Source: Bacteroidota bacterium | GTDB taxonomy: Bacteria > Bacteroidota > Bacteroidia > Cytophagales > Cyclobacteriaceae | Assembly (NCBI GenBank): GCA_023393375.1 | Contig: JAEWLI010000102.1 | Coordinates: 1-64,000 of the forward strand | DNA length: 64,000 bases | Reading direction: 5' to 3' | In this document: positions 33,693-43,358 of the stretch, in pieces | Layout of the letters: every line of letters starts with the position of its first letter | Numbering within the stretch: the first letter of the stretch is position 1 | Program-made: the position numbers and the translations under genes | Notes under the pieces: model-generated | Told to the model about the DNA's origin: nothing | Database searches by the model: none | Seen by the model: the letters and a program-made list of their open reading frames with translations, nothing else

Positions 33693-34529
33693 TTATTCTG
33701 AGTAACTATCGTCCTGAAAGGCCAACACCACCTCGTCGTTGATGATTTCAAATACCTGGTCGATAACCCAGCCACACTCACAACAATTGGATCCGGTTTG
33801 AATAAACAACCTGTTGTTGATTTGGAACGGATAGGTATGTTGATATGAACAAGGACCGGTAAGTGGGTAAATCATATTATTCAGGACTAGCATACGAGGA
33901 CCTGGAACAGCTTCTAAATAGATATAGGTTACGATGAGAGCTTCTCCATTGGATAACCGGAAACGGGTGATTTTTGGTTTATATGTTCCTATTACAAAAT
34001 CATTAGGGAACCTGTCGTCATAAGCTAGTAAGGTATCGATATATCCGGAAAGTTTTATTTCCTTATCAATATCATTTATGAATGTTGAATCATGAATAAT
34101 TTCGGTTGGTATCTGCTGGTATTGAAAAGAATCGTTTGTCGTAAAAGCCAAATCATACCGAATCTCCTTGTCCGGTTGATCATTAATTTTTGTTAAAGAC
34201 CAATTGACATCAGAAAGTTTTTCATAATAATCCAAATTTTCACCAGTTTTTGATTTACAAATTTTGCCTAATTCATTGTTAAGCAAATAAGTATCATTGC
34301 CCTGCTTCCGACTACCAATAAGATATAAGGCATCATTTAATTTAAAGGTAAGTGAAAAGCCAGGATCAATTTTTTGAATTACTTTTTGGGGAGTAAAACG
34401 AGAATGATAATCTTCGGGTATAAATATTTCTGTAGCTTGTTCGGATCTCTTATCCCCACATGCAAATAGAAACATCAATACAAAAAAACTTAATGAAAGC
34501 CGAATTGCCATACTGTTACGGATTTTCAA
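33693..34529 (-). CDS. Hypothetical lipoprotein
   Basis: 278 residues. A lipobox LFAC (Cys24) is followed by a soluble beta-rich domain with no recognised family. Two cysteine pairs near the end (GSNCCECGWV) might bind metal or form disulfides. The start overlaps the 3' end of nfo by 14 bases; an ATG six codons later (34511) would avoid this. Probably anchored in the inner leaflet of the outer membrane. Confidence 0.7.
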   Translation of the reverse strand: MKIRNSMAIRLSLSFFVLMFLFACGDKRSEQATEIFIPEDYHSRFTPQKVIQKIDPGFSLTFKLNDALYLIGSRKQGNDTYLLNNELGKICKSKTGENLDYYEKLSDVNWSLTKINDQPDKEIRYDLAFTTNDSFQYQQIPTEIIHDSTFINDIDKEIKLSGYIDTLLAYDDRFPNDFVIGTYKPKITRFRLSNGEALIVTYIYLEAVPGPRMLVLNNMIYPLTGPCSYQHTYPFQINNRLFIQTGSNCCECGWVIDQVFEIINDEVVLAFQDDSYSE

Positions 34530-35355
34530 TCAATTGCCTTAACAAGGTGATATTTACGCGATCCATTTCCCCTTCCTTTTCAGTTTCTAAAACTTTGGGA
34601 ATATCCGGAAAACGGTTGATTATATAGCGAAATGGTTCAAGTCCTAATTTCCCCTTGCCAATATGATCATGCCGGTCGAGTTTACTTCCAAGATCCCCTT
34701 TTGAATCATTTAGGTGGAAAGCCAGAAGATTCTCAATCCCTACTTCCTTGTGAACTTCTGACAATGCCTGCTCGATTCCCAATTGGGTACGGATATCATA
34801 CCCTGCTGCAAAAGCATGACAGGTATCAAAACAAATTCCTAACCGGTTTTTTCTTTCTACCTGGTCGATAATCCCTTTTAACTGATAAAAAGCCCGGCCA
34901 ATAGTTGTACCCTGACCTGCAGTATTTTCCAACAACACTTTTGTATCCAAATTTGGGGTTAGTTCAAAGACTTCATTTAATGAATTGGCAATGGCACGAA
35001 TTGCTTCTTCTTCGGTTATGGCCTTATTAGATCCTGGATGAAGCACCGCAAAAGGCAAACCCAAAATATGGCATCTCGACAGTTCGTTGGCTAATCCATT
35101 GATAGATTTTTTTCTTAATTCTGGATCAGAACTTGCCAGGTTGAGTAAGTAAGTGGTGTGTGAAAAAGCCATTTTCATTCCTTTGGCTTTCATCATATCC
35201 TTGAAAGCATCGCCTTCTTCCGGTGAATATTTTTTTTCCTGCCACATTCTTTGGTTTTTGGTAAATATCTGAAAGATATTAATTCCAAGGTCATGGGCTT
35301 CATTTATGGCATTTTCAATACCTCCGCTGATTGAGCAATGGACGCCTAATAACAT
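34516..35355 (-). CDS. nfo: Endonuclease IV
   Basis: 279 residues, standard length. The TIM-barrel AP endonuclease has motifs FQIFTKNQRMW, AVLHPGSN, LLENTAGQGTTIG, GICFDTCHAFAAGYDI, AFHLNDSKGDLGSKLDRHDHIGKGKLG and VLETEKE, which supply the three-zinc ligands. It incises DNA at abasic sites in base-excision repair, downstream of glycosylases such as the MutY encoded at 19485. Confidence 0.96.
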   Translation of the reverse strand: MLLGVHCSISGGIENAINEAHDLGINIFQIFTKNQRMWQEKKYSPEEGDAFKDMMKAKGMKMAFSHTTYLLNLASSDPELRKKSINGLANELSRCHILGLPFAVLHPGSNKAITEEEAIRAIANSLNEVFELTPNLDTKVLLENTAGQGTTIGRAFYQLKGIIDQVERKNRLGICFDTCHAFAAGYDIRTQLGIEQALSEVHKEVGIENLLAFHLNDSKGDLGSKLDRHDHIGKGKLGLEPFRYIINRFPDIPKVLETEKEGEMDRVNITLLRQLIENP

Positions 35356-35438
35356 ATATGATGGTTTTAATAATTAATAAAGATAAAAAAATTGTACTTA
35401 AAAACTTCTAAACCCTATCTTAATCCGCACAAAATAAT

Positions 35439-36368
35439 TTATTTGGGATCAATTTTTCGAATTCTGCTCAACAATGATGAAGTTTTCTTTTCTTCTGGTT
35501 TGGTTTTCTCCTGTTCAGTTGTTGCTTTGGGAGTATTTTTTTCATTTAAAACAAAGCCGCCTTCCTGAAATACAATGATATTATTTTTATACAACCCCCC
35601 TATTGCTTTCTTGAAGACTTTTTTACTCATTTTTAATTCTTCTTTGATGATTTCGGGAGGGGTAGCATCGTTGTAAGGGAGGAAACCTCCTGCAAAATTT
35701 AATTTGTTGAGAATGATGGATTCAGCATCCTTCACTTTTTCCATTCCCGGTTTATATAGCATTACATCCAATTTCCCGTCGTCTCTCACCTTTTTGATAT
35801 AACCAATGGTTTTATCACCCGTCTTTAACTCTTCAAAAACTTCATTTTTATAAAGCAAGCCTTCATAGGTGTGGTCAATAATCACTTTGATTCCCCGGTC
35901 TGTTTCACCAAATACCAGTAAGTTTACTTGTTGTTCAGGTTGTAGGGCAGAAACATCAGTTTTAAAAAAATCCCTGAGTTTTGTAGTTCCTATCAGCCGC
36001 TGTGTTTTATAATCCAAAGCTATTCTTACAACATATTTTTTGCCGGTTTCTAATTTTTCTTTCTGTTCAGAAAAAGGTACAAATAAATCTTTGTCAAGCC
36101 CCCAATCCATAAATGCCCCATATTTATTAATATCTATTACTTTCAGGTAAGCAAATTCACCAGCTTTTGCTTTGGGTTTTTGGGTAGTTGCTGTTATTCT
36201 GTCTTCTGAGTCAGTAAAAATAAATACTTCCAATTGATCACCTGGCTGGACATCAGGGGTCAAGAACTTCCCTGGCAATAAAGCCTCGTCTTCTCCCAAC
36301 CTTAAAAAAGCTCCCGGACTGGTTATCCGTGCAACTTCCATTATATGATATTCTCCTATCGCGATCAT
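35439..36368 (-). CDS. CvfB-type S1-domain RNA-binding protein
   Basis: 309 residues from the ATG at 36368 (MIAIGEYHIMEVARITSPGA), the normal start of this family; an ATG at 36461 lies inside purU and is rejected. S1-like domains cover about 1-65 and 70-140 (YLKVIDINKYGAFMDWGLDKDLFVPFSEQ), a third OB-type segment about 150-215, and a winged-helix domain about 225-285 (KVFKKAIGGLYKNNII). The Lys-rich tail is variable. Relatives (YitL/CvfB) affect RNA stability or translation. Downstream of purU. Confidence 0.87.
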   Translation of the reverse strand: MIAIGEYHIMEVARITSPGAFLRLGEDEALLPGKFLTPDVQPGDQLEVFIFTDSEDRITATTQKPKAKAGEFAYLKVIDINKYGAFMDWGLDKDLFVPFSEQKEKLETGKKYVVRIALDYKTQRLIGTTKLRDFFKTDVSALQPEQQVNLLVFGETDRGIKVIIDHTYEGLLYKNEVFEELKTGDKTIGYIKKVRDDGKLDVMLYKPGMEKVKDAESIILNKLNFAGGFLPYNDATPPEIIKEELKMSKKVFKKAIGGLYKNNIIVFQEGGFVLNEKNTPKATTEQEKTKPEEKKTSSLLSRIRKIDPK

Positions 36369-36432
36369 ATTATTATTTTTTGATCCATTCTTATTTACTT
36401 TTGATACATTCCATTTTATGGAAATGTTTAAT

Positions 36433-37269
36433 TTATTCGAGCACAATTGCGCGATTGCCACTTACAAAAACCCTGTCTTCAAATACCATACGTAATGATT
36501 GTGCCAAGACGGTTTTTTCTACGTCACGACCTGCTTTTGCCATTTCCTGTATACTTTGGGTATGATTGATTGGAATTACATTCTGAGCAATTATGGGTCC
36601 TTCGTCCAATGCATTAGTCACAAAATGCGAGGTAGCACCAATGATTTTCACTCCTCTCTCAAATGCCTGTCGATACGGATTAGCTCCTATAAAAGCAGGT
36701 AAAAATGAATGGTGAATATTGATAATGCGGTCAGGATATTGCCTGATAAATTCATCAGAAAGGATCCGCATGTATTTTGCTAAAACCAAAAACTCCGGTT
36801 GATATCCCGCAATGGTCTTTAATAATTCTTCTTCATGTGCTTCACGGGATTTATCCAAATGAGGAATATAATGAAAAGGGATGCCAAAACTTTCTGAAAA
36901 GGTTTTTAGTACTTCATGGTTGCTGATGACAGCCAGTATATGGGCTTTGAGTTCCCCAAAATGATGCCTTACCAACAAATCACCCAAACAATGGTACTCT
37001 TTTGATACCAGTACCACAATGTTCTTTTTTCTTTTTTTTCCTAACTTGATTTGAGCATTTGCCGGTAGTTTTTCAAAAAGTTCATTTTTCAATAATTCCG
37101 GGTTTAGGTTGCCCGCAATAACAGTTCTCATAAAGAAACGATTGGTCTCTTTTTCTACAAATTCCAAGTTATTGATAATGTTAAGATTTTGGGCCAACAC
37201 GGCCTGCGTAATAAGATAAATCAAGCCTTTTTTATCATCACAGTTTATTTGCAGAATAAATTCTTCCAT
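36433..37269 (-). CDS. purU: Formyltetrahydrofolate deformylase
   Basis: 278 residues. An N-terminal ACT domain (residues 4-80, FILQINCDDKKGLIYLITQAV) senses methionine or glycine in E. coli. A formyl-transferase-type hydrolase domain contains IINIHHSFLPAFIGANPYRQAFERGVKIIGATSHFVT and DEGPIIAQ. It converts 10-formyl-THF to THF plus formate, feeding purine synthesis and one-carbon balance. No purine genes are adjacent. Confidence 0.95.
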   Translation of the reverse strand: MEEFILQINCDDKKGLIYLITQAVLAQNLNIINNLEFVEKETNRFFMRTVIAGNLNPELLKNELFEKLPANAQIKLGKKRKKNIVVLVSKEYHCLGDLLVRHHFGELKAHILAVISNHEVLKTFSESFGIPFHYIPHLDKSREAHEEELLKTIAGYQPEFLVLAKYMRILSDEFIRQYPDRIINIHHSFLPAFIGANPYRQAFERGVKIIGATSHFVTNALDEGPIIAQNVIPINHTQSIQEMAKAGRDVEKTVLAQSLRMVFEDRVFVSGNRAIVLE

Positions 37270-37381
37270 ACTTTAAATAGGTCCTGTTTCTTCGTAAGGT
37301 AATATTTTCTGTAAACTTACTGCATTTTCAAACAAAACATTTGTTTACTTCACACTTACAATCAACAAAATTTTAAATGCT

Positions 37382-37924
37382 ATGAAAAAATTATTATTAA
37401 CTTTTGTTTTGATCACAGGTGTGATATTAATTTCTAACGCACAAGGTGTGGATTTTGGATTAAAAGCGGGCTTGAATATGGCTAAATTAAGCGGAGACGT
37501 AGAACAATCTGACCTTAAAGCTGGGTTACATGCGGGAGTATTTTTAAACCTGAAATTGAACGATAATTTTGCTATTTCCCCGGAAGCTTTGTTTTCCCAA
37601 CAAGGAGCAAAATCAGATATTGGCTCTTTGAACCTGAATTATGTAAATGTACCCGTTTTGGCTAAAATAGGATTTGCCAAAATATTAAACCTGCATTTAG
37701 GTCCACAGTTCGGATTTTTAATGTCAGCCAAAATAAAGGATTTCGATGTTAAAGAAGATTATAAAAGCCTCGACCTCAGTGCTGTAGCAGGTCTTGGATT
37801 AGATCTTCCTATGGGAATAACAGGAGGTGCAAGATATAATCTTGGGCTAGGCAGCATTGACGATGGTGACAATAAAACAACCAATCAATATTTCCAGGTA
37901 TATATCGGTTATAAATTATTTTAA
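37382..37924 (+). CDS. Secreted PorT-like outer-membrane beta-barrel
   Basis: 180 residues. The signal peptide ends at SNAQ (about residue 20). The body is FGLKAGLNMAKLSGD, FAISPEALFSQQGAKSD, NYVNVPVLAKIGF, LHLGPQFGFLMSAKIKD and LDLSAVAGLGLDLPMGITGGARYNLGL, a typical 8-stranded OMP_b-brl_2 protein. A terminator follows. Confidence 0.85.
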   Translation: MKKLLLTFVLITGVILISNAQGVDFGLKAGLNMAKLSGDVEQSDLKAGLHAGVFLNLKLNDNFAISPEALFSQQGAKSDIGSLNLNYVNVPVLAKIGFAKILNLHLGPQFGFLMSAKIKDFDVKEDYKSLDLSAVAGLGLDLPMGITGGARYNLGLGSIDDGDNKTTNQYFQVYIGYKLF

Positions 37925-37932
37925 CACTTTAA

Positions 37933-37972
37933 ATCGACCTATGGTATGCTGAACTACTATAGGTCGATCTTT
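37933..37972 (+). terminator. Intrinsic terminator after the PorT-like gene
   Basis: ATCGACCTAT and ATAGGTCGAT form a 10-bp stem, followed by CTTTT. Confidence 0.75.
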
Positions 37973-38104
37973 TGCACTCCGTTTGATTTAAAAAAAGACT
38001 CCCTCTTCAAGTTTTCTCCATGTAGTTTTTACTGGTAATTTGTCGTTATAATCATTAAAATAAAATGTAAATTTATATAGTGTTATTATAACACCACTGA
38101 GAAC

Positions 38105-41100
38105 ATGTGGCTTAAAATCAAATACCATTTTCTGTTTTACTTACTGTTGATTCCATTAGCTATTCAGGCTATCGGTCCTCCATTAATTAGTGATCAAATG
38201 ATTTTCACGCATTTGACCGCCGACAATGGTCTTATGGATAACCGTGTACGGGGAATTGCGCAAGACAATTATGGATTCATGTGGTTTGGTTCCCGTACAG
38301 GTATTACCCGCTACAATGGCGTTACTACTACCCAATATGATTCTTATTACTACAATGGTCAGGTGTATGATCTAAGGGATATAAGGGAGATTTTATGTGA
38401 CAGCTATGGCACCATATGGGCTGCAGGTAGGGAATCAGTAGGCATAATCAAGTATAATCGTGACCGAGACCGGTTTGAATCATTAACAGATAATAACAAT
38501 AATAAAGTTACTGATTCATCATCGGGGATAGCTTTGGATAACGACGGCTCCTTATGGTTTACCGACTATGAACAAATCGTTCACTATTTTCCTAAAAATG
38601 ATCGGATCGTTATTCATCATGGTGAACCAAATGCGTCAAATTCGCTGCCTGTGGTGACATCAGAAAAAATACTGGTAGATAAGATCGGTAATGTTTGGAT
38701 TGGCACCCGCAATGAAGGTTTAGTAAAATTTGATGTAAAGAATAACCAATTTTATATTTATAACGAACAAAATAGTTCGATTGCCGAAAATAGTATTGAA
38801 CGAATTTATGAAGACCCACAAGGAAATATATGGATAGGCCATTTTAATAATGGTATTTCAAAATTCAAATGGGAAGATGGTACTTTTACGAAGTATTTCC
38901 CCGATCTTAACAATCCCCCGAGTGGAAGGGTAAGGGGATTCTTAATTGATCATAATGATGATTTTTGGGTAGGCACACAAGCAGGTTTATTTTTATTTGA
39001 TCGCATTAAAGGCTCATTTTATCAGTATGCATCTTATAATCATCCTATTTCGCAACTCCGTAACAATAGCATTCAATCTATGTATATTGATGATCACCAA
39101 GGTCTTTGGCTGGGTACGTTTGCCGGGGGAGTGTCGTATGCTAATCTAAACAAGTCGGGGTTTGCCAAATATGAGTTTCCTCCAGAGTTTGGCCTTGATA
39201 AATATACGAATAGTATTGTTGTAGATGGGGGGAAAAATATATGGCTGGGCACATTAACTGGAGGACTTGTATTTTTAAATCGTACTACCGGTCGAACAAA
39301 AAGTTATTTATCACAACCCAATAGATATCAATCATTGAAAAATAACAGTATCAGACGGTTATTGCTCGATAAGGATAACCTGTACATTGCATATTTTAGA
39401 GGAGGATTAACTATACTGAATGTAAAAACACAATCATTTAAACACTTTCAGATTGATTTAGATAAAATTGACAACTCAGAATATGATATCACCGAGTTGT
39501 TGCAAGATCCTGGTGATGAGCATATTCTTTGGGTGGGCACCAGCCAAGGTCTATTCAGGTTTCACAAAAAAACGGAAAAATTTTTCAGATTTAATACCGG
39601 TCAGAACAGTAGTGTAAACTCTCTGGTCAAAGTAACCGATCAAAAATTGGCGGTACACATGGATAGCCTTTTTATCATAGATTTGAAAAATAACAGTTTT
39701 GATACCCATGATATTCATCAATATGTATCTTCTCAAATTGATCAAAAACCATCCACTATTAAGTTTATACATGTAGATCAAGAACGGTATCTGTGGTGTT
39801 ATTTATCTCATGGGGATATTGTAAGGGTAGACCTTGCCAGCCAGGAAATTATAAAACACACCATAAAAGGTCGTATCAAGGGGGATTTGTTGGGGATTTT
39901 AGGAGATGATCACGGTAATCTATGGATAAGTTCCAATTATGGCATCTATGAACTAGAAAATATTGTTAATCAACCGGAACAGCTAAAAATAATCCCTTAT
40001 GCATTATCAGAAAATGTAAAGGGTATGGATTATATTCCGGGGGCCTACGCACGCGATAATGATGGTGAAATGTATTTTGGAGGTATTACTGGGTTTACCT
40101 CATTTTATCCTTCCCAAATAAAAATAAATCCATTTCCACCTAAAGTAGCTATATCAAAATTCCTGGTAGAAAATCATCCTGTAAATGTGGGTGATACGAT
40201 ACATGGAAATCATATTTTCTATAAAAATATATTTGATACAGATTCAATTCAAATAAATCATAAAATTAGGGTATTTACCCTCACATTTAATGCATTACAT
40301 TATGAGTCACCGCAAAATAATCAGTTGGCCTATAAAATGGAAGGTTTTGACAATGAGTGGCATATTGTAAATGGAGCTTCATGGTATGCAACCTATAGCA
40401 ATATGCCTGCAGGCCCTTATACATTTAGGGTAATGGCCGCTAATAAAGATGGCGTCTGGGGTGAAGACCATGCGACTATCTTTATCAGAATCATTCCACC
40501 GTTTTGGCAAACCTGGAAATTTTATGTCATTCTGGTTTTATTTGGACTGTTTTTGGTGATTGGCTTTACGAGTTTACGGACTGAGCGTTTGAGAAAAGAT
40601 AAAGCTATACTCGAAAAGGAAGTTTCTCTTGCTAAAAAGGAACTAGAACAACAATTGGTAGAAATAGAAAAACAAAAAGAAAATCTGGAATTGGCCAATT
40701 CGGAGATTAAAGCATTATACTCGGAAATTAAGGAAAGCATAAAAGCTGGTTTGGCAATTCAAAAATCATTTTTCCCTACACCAGATTATCTCAGCAAGTT
40801 TCTGTCAGAATATTTTATTTTTGACAAGCCAAAAGACGTGATCAGCGGTGATTTTTATTGGTTTACTTCCATGAAAGGATTTAATATTATTGCTGTAGCT
40901 GATTGTACAGGCCATGGCGTGAGTGGTGCATTTATGTCAATCATTGGGAACCATTTGTTAAATCAGGCAGTTCGAAAAGTTCGTCAGATTTCAGCTGCAG
41001 CAATTTTGGATTTTCTACACACCAGTCTCATTCAGGAATTTAAAACATATGATCAGGATTTGGATCTCAGGAATGGTATGGATATATCAATTTGTGTTTT

Positions 41101-41476
41101 GGATCAGAAGAAAAGTCATATGCAATTTGCCGGGGCCATTAATCCGATGTACCATATTCGTAACAAGAATCTTGTACAATATAAAGCTGATCGGTATTCC
41201 ATAGGCTCTGTGTTTAAAAACCAAGGTTCCTTTCACAATCATGAAATAGATCTATTACCAGGTGATATGGTTTTTTTGTTTACTGACGGATATGCCGATC
41301 AGCTTGGAGGGCCAGACAATAATAAATATATGTATCCCAACTTCAGAAAGCTGTTGCTGAAAATATCTGATAAACCAGTGTGGATTCAGCATAAGGAATT
41401 ATCCAAAAATTTGGAAAATTGGCAACGTGGGAATGAACAAATCGATGATATTCTGATACTTGGATTCAGAATATAG
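38105..41476 (+). CDS. Two-propeller/Y_Y_Y sensor with C-terminal PP2C-type phosphatase
   Basis: 1123 residues. A signal peptide (about 1-22) leads to two periplasmic seven-bladed propellers made of Reg_prop repeats (GLMDNRVRGIAQDNYGFMWFG..., NSIERIYEDPQGNIWIG...; about 30-700). The Y_Y_Y domain is at about 735-790, one membrane helix at about 805-823, a coiled coil at 830-885, and a SpoIIE/PP2C serine phosphatase at about 895-1123 (VISGDFYWF, VADCTGHGVSGAFMS, FLFTDGYADQLGG). Propeller/Y_Y_Y modules usually sit on histidine kinases in Bacteroidota; here the output is a phosphatase, implying partner-switch signalling. No anti-sigma or STAS gene is adjacent. Confidence 0.92.
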   Translation: MWLKIKYHFLFYLLLIPLAIQAIGPPLISDQMIFTHLTADNGLMDNRVRGIAQDNYGFMWFGSRTGITRYNGVTTTQYDSYYYNGQVYDLRDIREILCDSYGTIWAAGRESVGIIKYNRDRDRFESLTDNNNNKVTDSSSGIALDNDGSLWFTDYEQIVHYFPKNDRIVIHHGEPNASNSLPVVTSEKILVDKIGNVWIGTRNEGLVKFDVKNNQFYIYNEQNSSIAENSIERIYEDPQGNIWIGHFNNGISKFKWEDGTFTKYFPDLNNPPSGRVRGFLIDHNDDFWVGTQAGLFLFDRIKGSFYQYASYNHPISQLRNNSIQSMYIDDHQGLWLGTFAGGVSYANLNKSGFAKYEFPPEFGLDKYTNSIVVDGGKNIWLGTLTGGLVFLNRTTGRTKSYLSQPNRYQSLKNNSIRRLLLDKDNLYIAYFRGGLTILNVKTQSFKHFQIDLDKIDNSEYDITELLQDPGDEHILWVGTSQGLFRFHKKTEKFFRFNTGQNSSVNSLVKVTDQKLAVHMDSLFIIDLKNNSFDTHDIHQYVSSQIDQKPSTIKFIHVDQERYLWCYLSHGDIVRVDLASQEIIKHTIKGRIKGDLLGILGDDHGNLWISSNYGIYELENIVNQPEQLKIIPYALSENVKGMDYIPGAYARDNDGEMYFGGITGFTSFYPSQIKINPFPPKVAISKFLVENHPVNVGDTIHGNHIFYKNIFDTDSIQINHKIRVFTLTFNALHYESPQNNQLAYKMEGFDNEWHIVNGASWYATYSNMPAGPYTFRVMAANKDGVWGEDHATIFIRIIPPFWQTWKFYVILVLFGLFLVIGFTSLRTERLRKDKAILEKEVSLAKKELEQQLVEIEKQKENLELANSEIKALYSEIKESIKAGLAIQKSFFPTPDYLSKFLSEYFIFDKPKDVISGDFYWFTSMKGFNIIAVADCTGHGVSGAFMSIIGNHLLNQAVRKVRQISAAAILDFLHTSLIQEFKTYDQDLDLRNGMDISICVLDQKKSHMQFAGAINPMYHIRNKNLVQYKADRYSIGSVFKNQGSFHNHEIDLLPGDMVFLFTDGYADQLGGPDNNKYMYPNFRKLLLKISDKPVWIQHKELSKNLENWQRGNEQIDDILILGFRI

Positions 41477-41484
41477 TAAATTAT

Positions 41485-41712
41485 CTATTCTTTAGTACCC
41501 TTTTCTTTTGAGTCAGAATCATCTTCCTCGCGGTCTCTTAACTTTTTATCATCCACATGTTTGTTCAAAAACTCGTTGATTTTATCAATTTCATAAGTGC
41601 TGCTGATTTCACCAAATGAATTGATTCTGATGTCAAAACCTTCCAATTCCTGATTTACTTTAGGGGATTCTTTTTTTTTATTGTCTTTTTTTATTGGTTT
41701 ATGTTTAGCCAT
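41485..41712 (-). CDS. Small charged hypothetical protein downstream of gltX
   Basis: 75 residues from the ATG at 41712 (MAKHKPIKKDNKKK), one base after the gltX stop; an ATG at 41733 inside gltX is less likely. A Lys-rich head is followed by a short central segment (DIRINSFGEISSTYEIDKINEFLNKHVDDKKLRDRE) and an acidic tail. No family recognised. It probably shares the gltX transcript and is cytoplasmic. Confidence 0.65.
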   Translation of the reverse strand: MAKHKPIKKDNKKKESPKVNQELEGFDIRINSFGEISSTYEIDKINEFLNKHVDDKKLRDREEDDSDSKEKGTKE

Positions 41713-41713
41713 T

Positions 41714-43255
41714 TCATTTCCGGATTTGTCCATTAAGGTTTTTTAACGCAATTTCGATTCGTTCAGTTGTTTCCCTGCTACCTAATATTTCAATGATATC
41801 CATCAAATCAGGGCCTGCACCTGATCCAGTCAAAGTAAGCCGGAGTGCTTGCATGGCTACACCCATTTTTACCCCAGTTTTATCCAACATCTGCAATAAA
41901 AGTTCTTTTGCCCGGGTGGCAGTTATTTCTCCGTGATCAGCAAGCTCATTTATAAAACCTGTCAAAACTGTTACCGCTTCACTGGTCCACCTTTTTTCTA
42001 CAATTTTCTCATCATAATGTTCAGGCCGAACGAAAAAGAATTTACTTTCCCGCCAGATCTCATTTAAAAATGAGATCCTGCCCTTCATTACATTGCATAT
42101 CTTTTCAGCTTTTGATAAAGAAATATTTATGTCATTTTGTTTGAGTATGACCAACAATTCTTCAGCCAATTCCTGATCAGGTTTTTGTTTGAGATATTCC
42201 TGATTAAACCATTTCGCTTTGTTAATGTCAAATTTTGCTCCGGCTTTATTGATCCTTTCTATGGAAAATTCTTTGATCAATTGCTCCATAGAAAAAATCT
42301 CCTGTTCGCTACCGGGATTCCATCCAAGTAAAGCTAAGAAATTGACAGTAGCTTCTGGTAAATAACCTTCTTCCCTGAAGCCTTGTAGCCATTGCTGAGA
42401 TTCTTCATCAATCCATCGCATGGGAAAAATAGGAAAGCCGTGTTTTACCGAATCTCTTTTGCTCAATTTCCCATTTCCATCAGGTTTCAGCAAGAGAGGC
42501 AAATGAGCAAACTGAGGCATTTCTTCTTCCCAGCCAAGATAACGGTACAATAAAACATGCAGTGGGGCAGAAGGTAGCCACTCTTCACCTCTGATCACAT
42601 GAGTGATTTTCATCAGATAATCATCCACTACATTAGCAAGATGGTAAGTTGGCATGCCATCTGATTTTACGAGTATCTTATCGTCAAGAGTAGAAGATAA
42701 AGCCATCACCCAACCTCTGATCATATCGTTTAACCTGACTTCTTCTTTTTTAGGAACCTTCAAACGGACGACATATGGAACTCCTTCATCCATTAGTTTT
42801 TTTACTTCTTCCTGAGGAAGTGATAATGAATTTTTCATGGCCATTCTGGTAATGGCATTGTACTGAGGATTAACTACCCTGGCTTCCTTCAGGCGTACAC
42901 GCATGGCCTCTAGTTCCTCAGGTGTGTCAAAAGCATAATAAGCATGATTATGGTCAATCAGGTATTGCGCATATTCGCTATAGATGTGCTTTCTTTCTGA
43001 TTGACGATAGGGTGCATATGGCCCGGAAATATCAGGACTTTCATCAAATTTGATCTGAAGCCATTCTAAAGATTGCTTAATATAATCTTCTGCTCCAGCG
43101 ACAAACCTATTTTGGTCGGTATCTTCAATCCTTAGGATCATTTTACCACCATGCTTTTTAGCGAAAAGATAATTATACAAAGCGGTTCTGACACCTCCAA
43201 TATGGAGTGCACCTGTTGGGCTCGGTGCAAATCTTACTCTTATTTCTTTAGACAT
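41714..43255 (-). CDS. gltX: Glutamyl-tRNA synthetase
   Basis: 513 residues. Class I signatures: RFAPSPTGALHIGG (HIGH-type, 18-21), TDQNRF, GEEWLPSAPLHVLLYRYLGW, and KLSKRDSVKHG (KMSKS-type). The C-terminal helical domain binds the anticodon. It charges tRNA-Glu (and tRNA-Gln, if a GatCAB system exists elsewhere). Start selected at MSKEIRVRFAP. Confidence 0.97.
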   Translation of the reverse strand: MSKEIRVRFAPSPTGALHIGGVRTALYNYLFAKKHGGKMILRIEDTDQNRFVAGAEDYIKQSLEWLQIKFDESPDISGPYAPYRQSERKHIYSEYAQYLIDHNHAYYAFDTPEELEAMRVRLKEARVVNPQYNAITRMAMKNSLSLPQEEVKKLMDEGVPYVVRLKVPKKEEVRLNDMIRGWVMALSSTLDDKILVKSDGMPTYHLANVVDDYLMKITHVIRGEEWLPSAPLHVLLYRYLGWEEEMPQFAHLPLLLKPDGNGKLSKRDSVKHGFPIFPMRWIDEESQQWLQGFREEGYLPEATVNFLALLGWNPGSEQEIFSMEQLIKEFSIERINKAGAKFDINKAKWFNQEYLKQKPDQELAEELLVILKQNDINISLSKAEKICNVMKGRISFLNEIWRESKFFFVRPEHYDEKIVEKRWTSEAVTVLTGFINELADHGEITATRAKELLLQMLDKTGVKMGVAMQALRLTLTGSGAGPDLMDIIEILGSRETTERIEIALKNLNGQIRK

Positions 43256-43274
43256 CTTTCATTTTTTAGGACTG

Positions 43275-43282
43275 CAAAATTA
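43275..43282 (-). promoter_or_regulatory. -7 box for gltX
   Basis: The minus strand reads TAATTTTG, matching TAnnTTTG, about 20 bases before the start codon at 43255. The leader would be short. Confidence 0.45.
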
Positions 43283-43358
43283 AAGTAAAAAAGTATTGAG
43301 GTCTTAGGTTTAGCCAATTATTGAAAAAATGGATGCATCAGCACCTCTAAATTATTAT

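Noticed and set aside
36369..36461. Longer N-terminus of the CvfB-type protein starting at 36461
   Set aside because: The extra 31 residues overlap purU and are not family-like; MIAIGEYHIMEV is the standard start.
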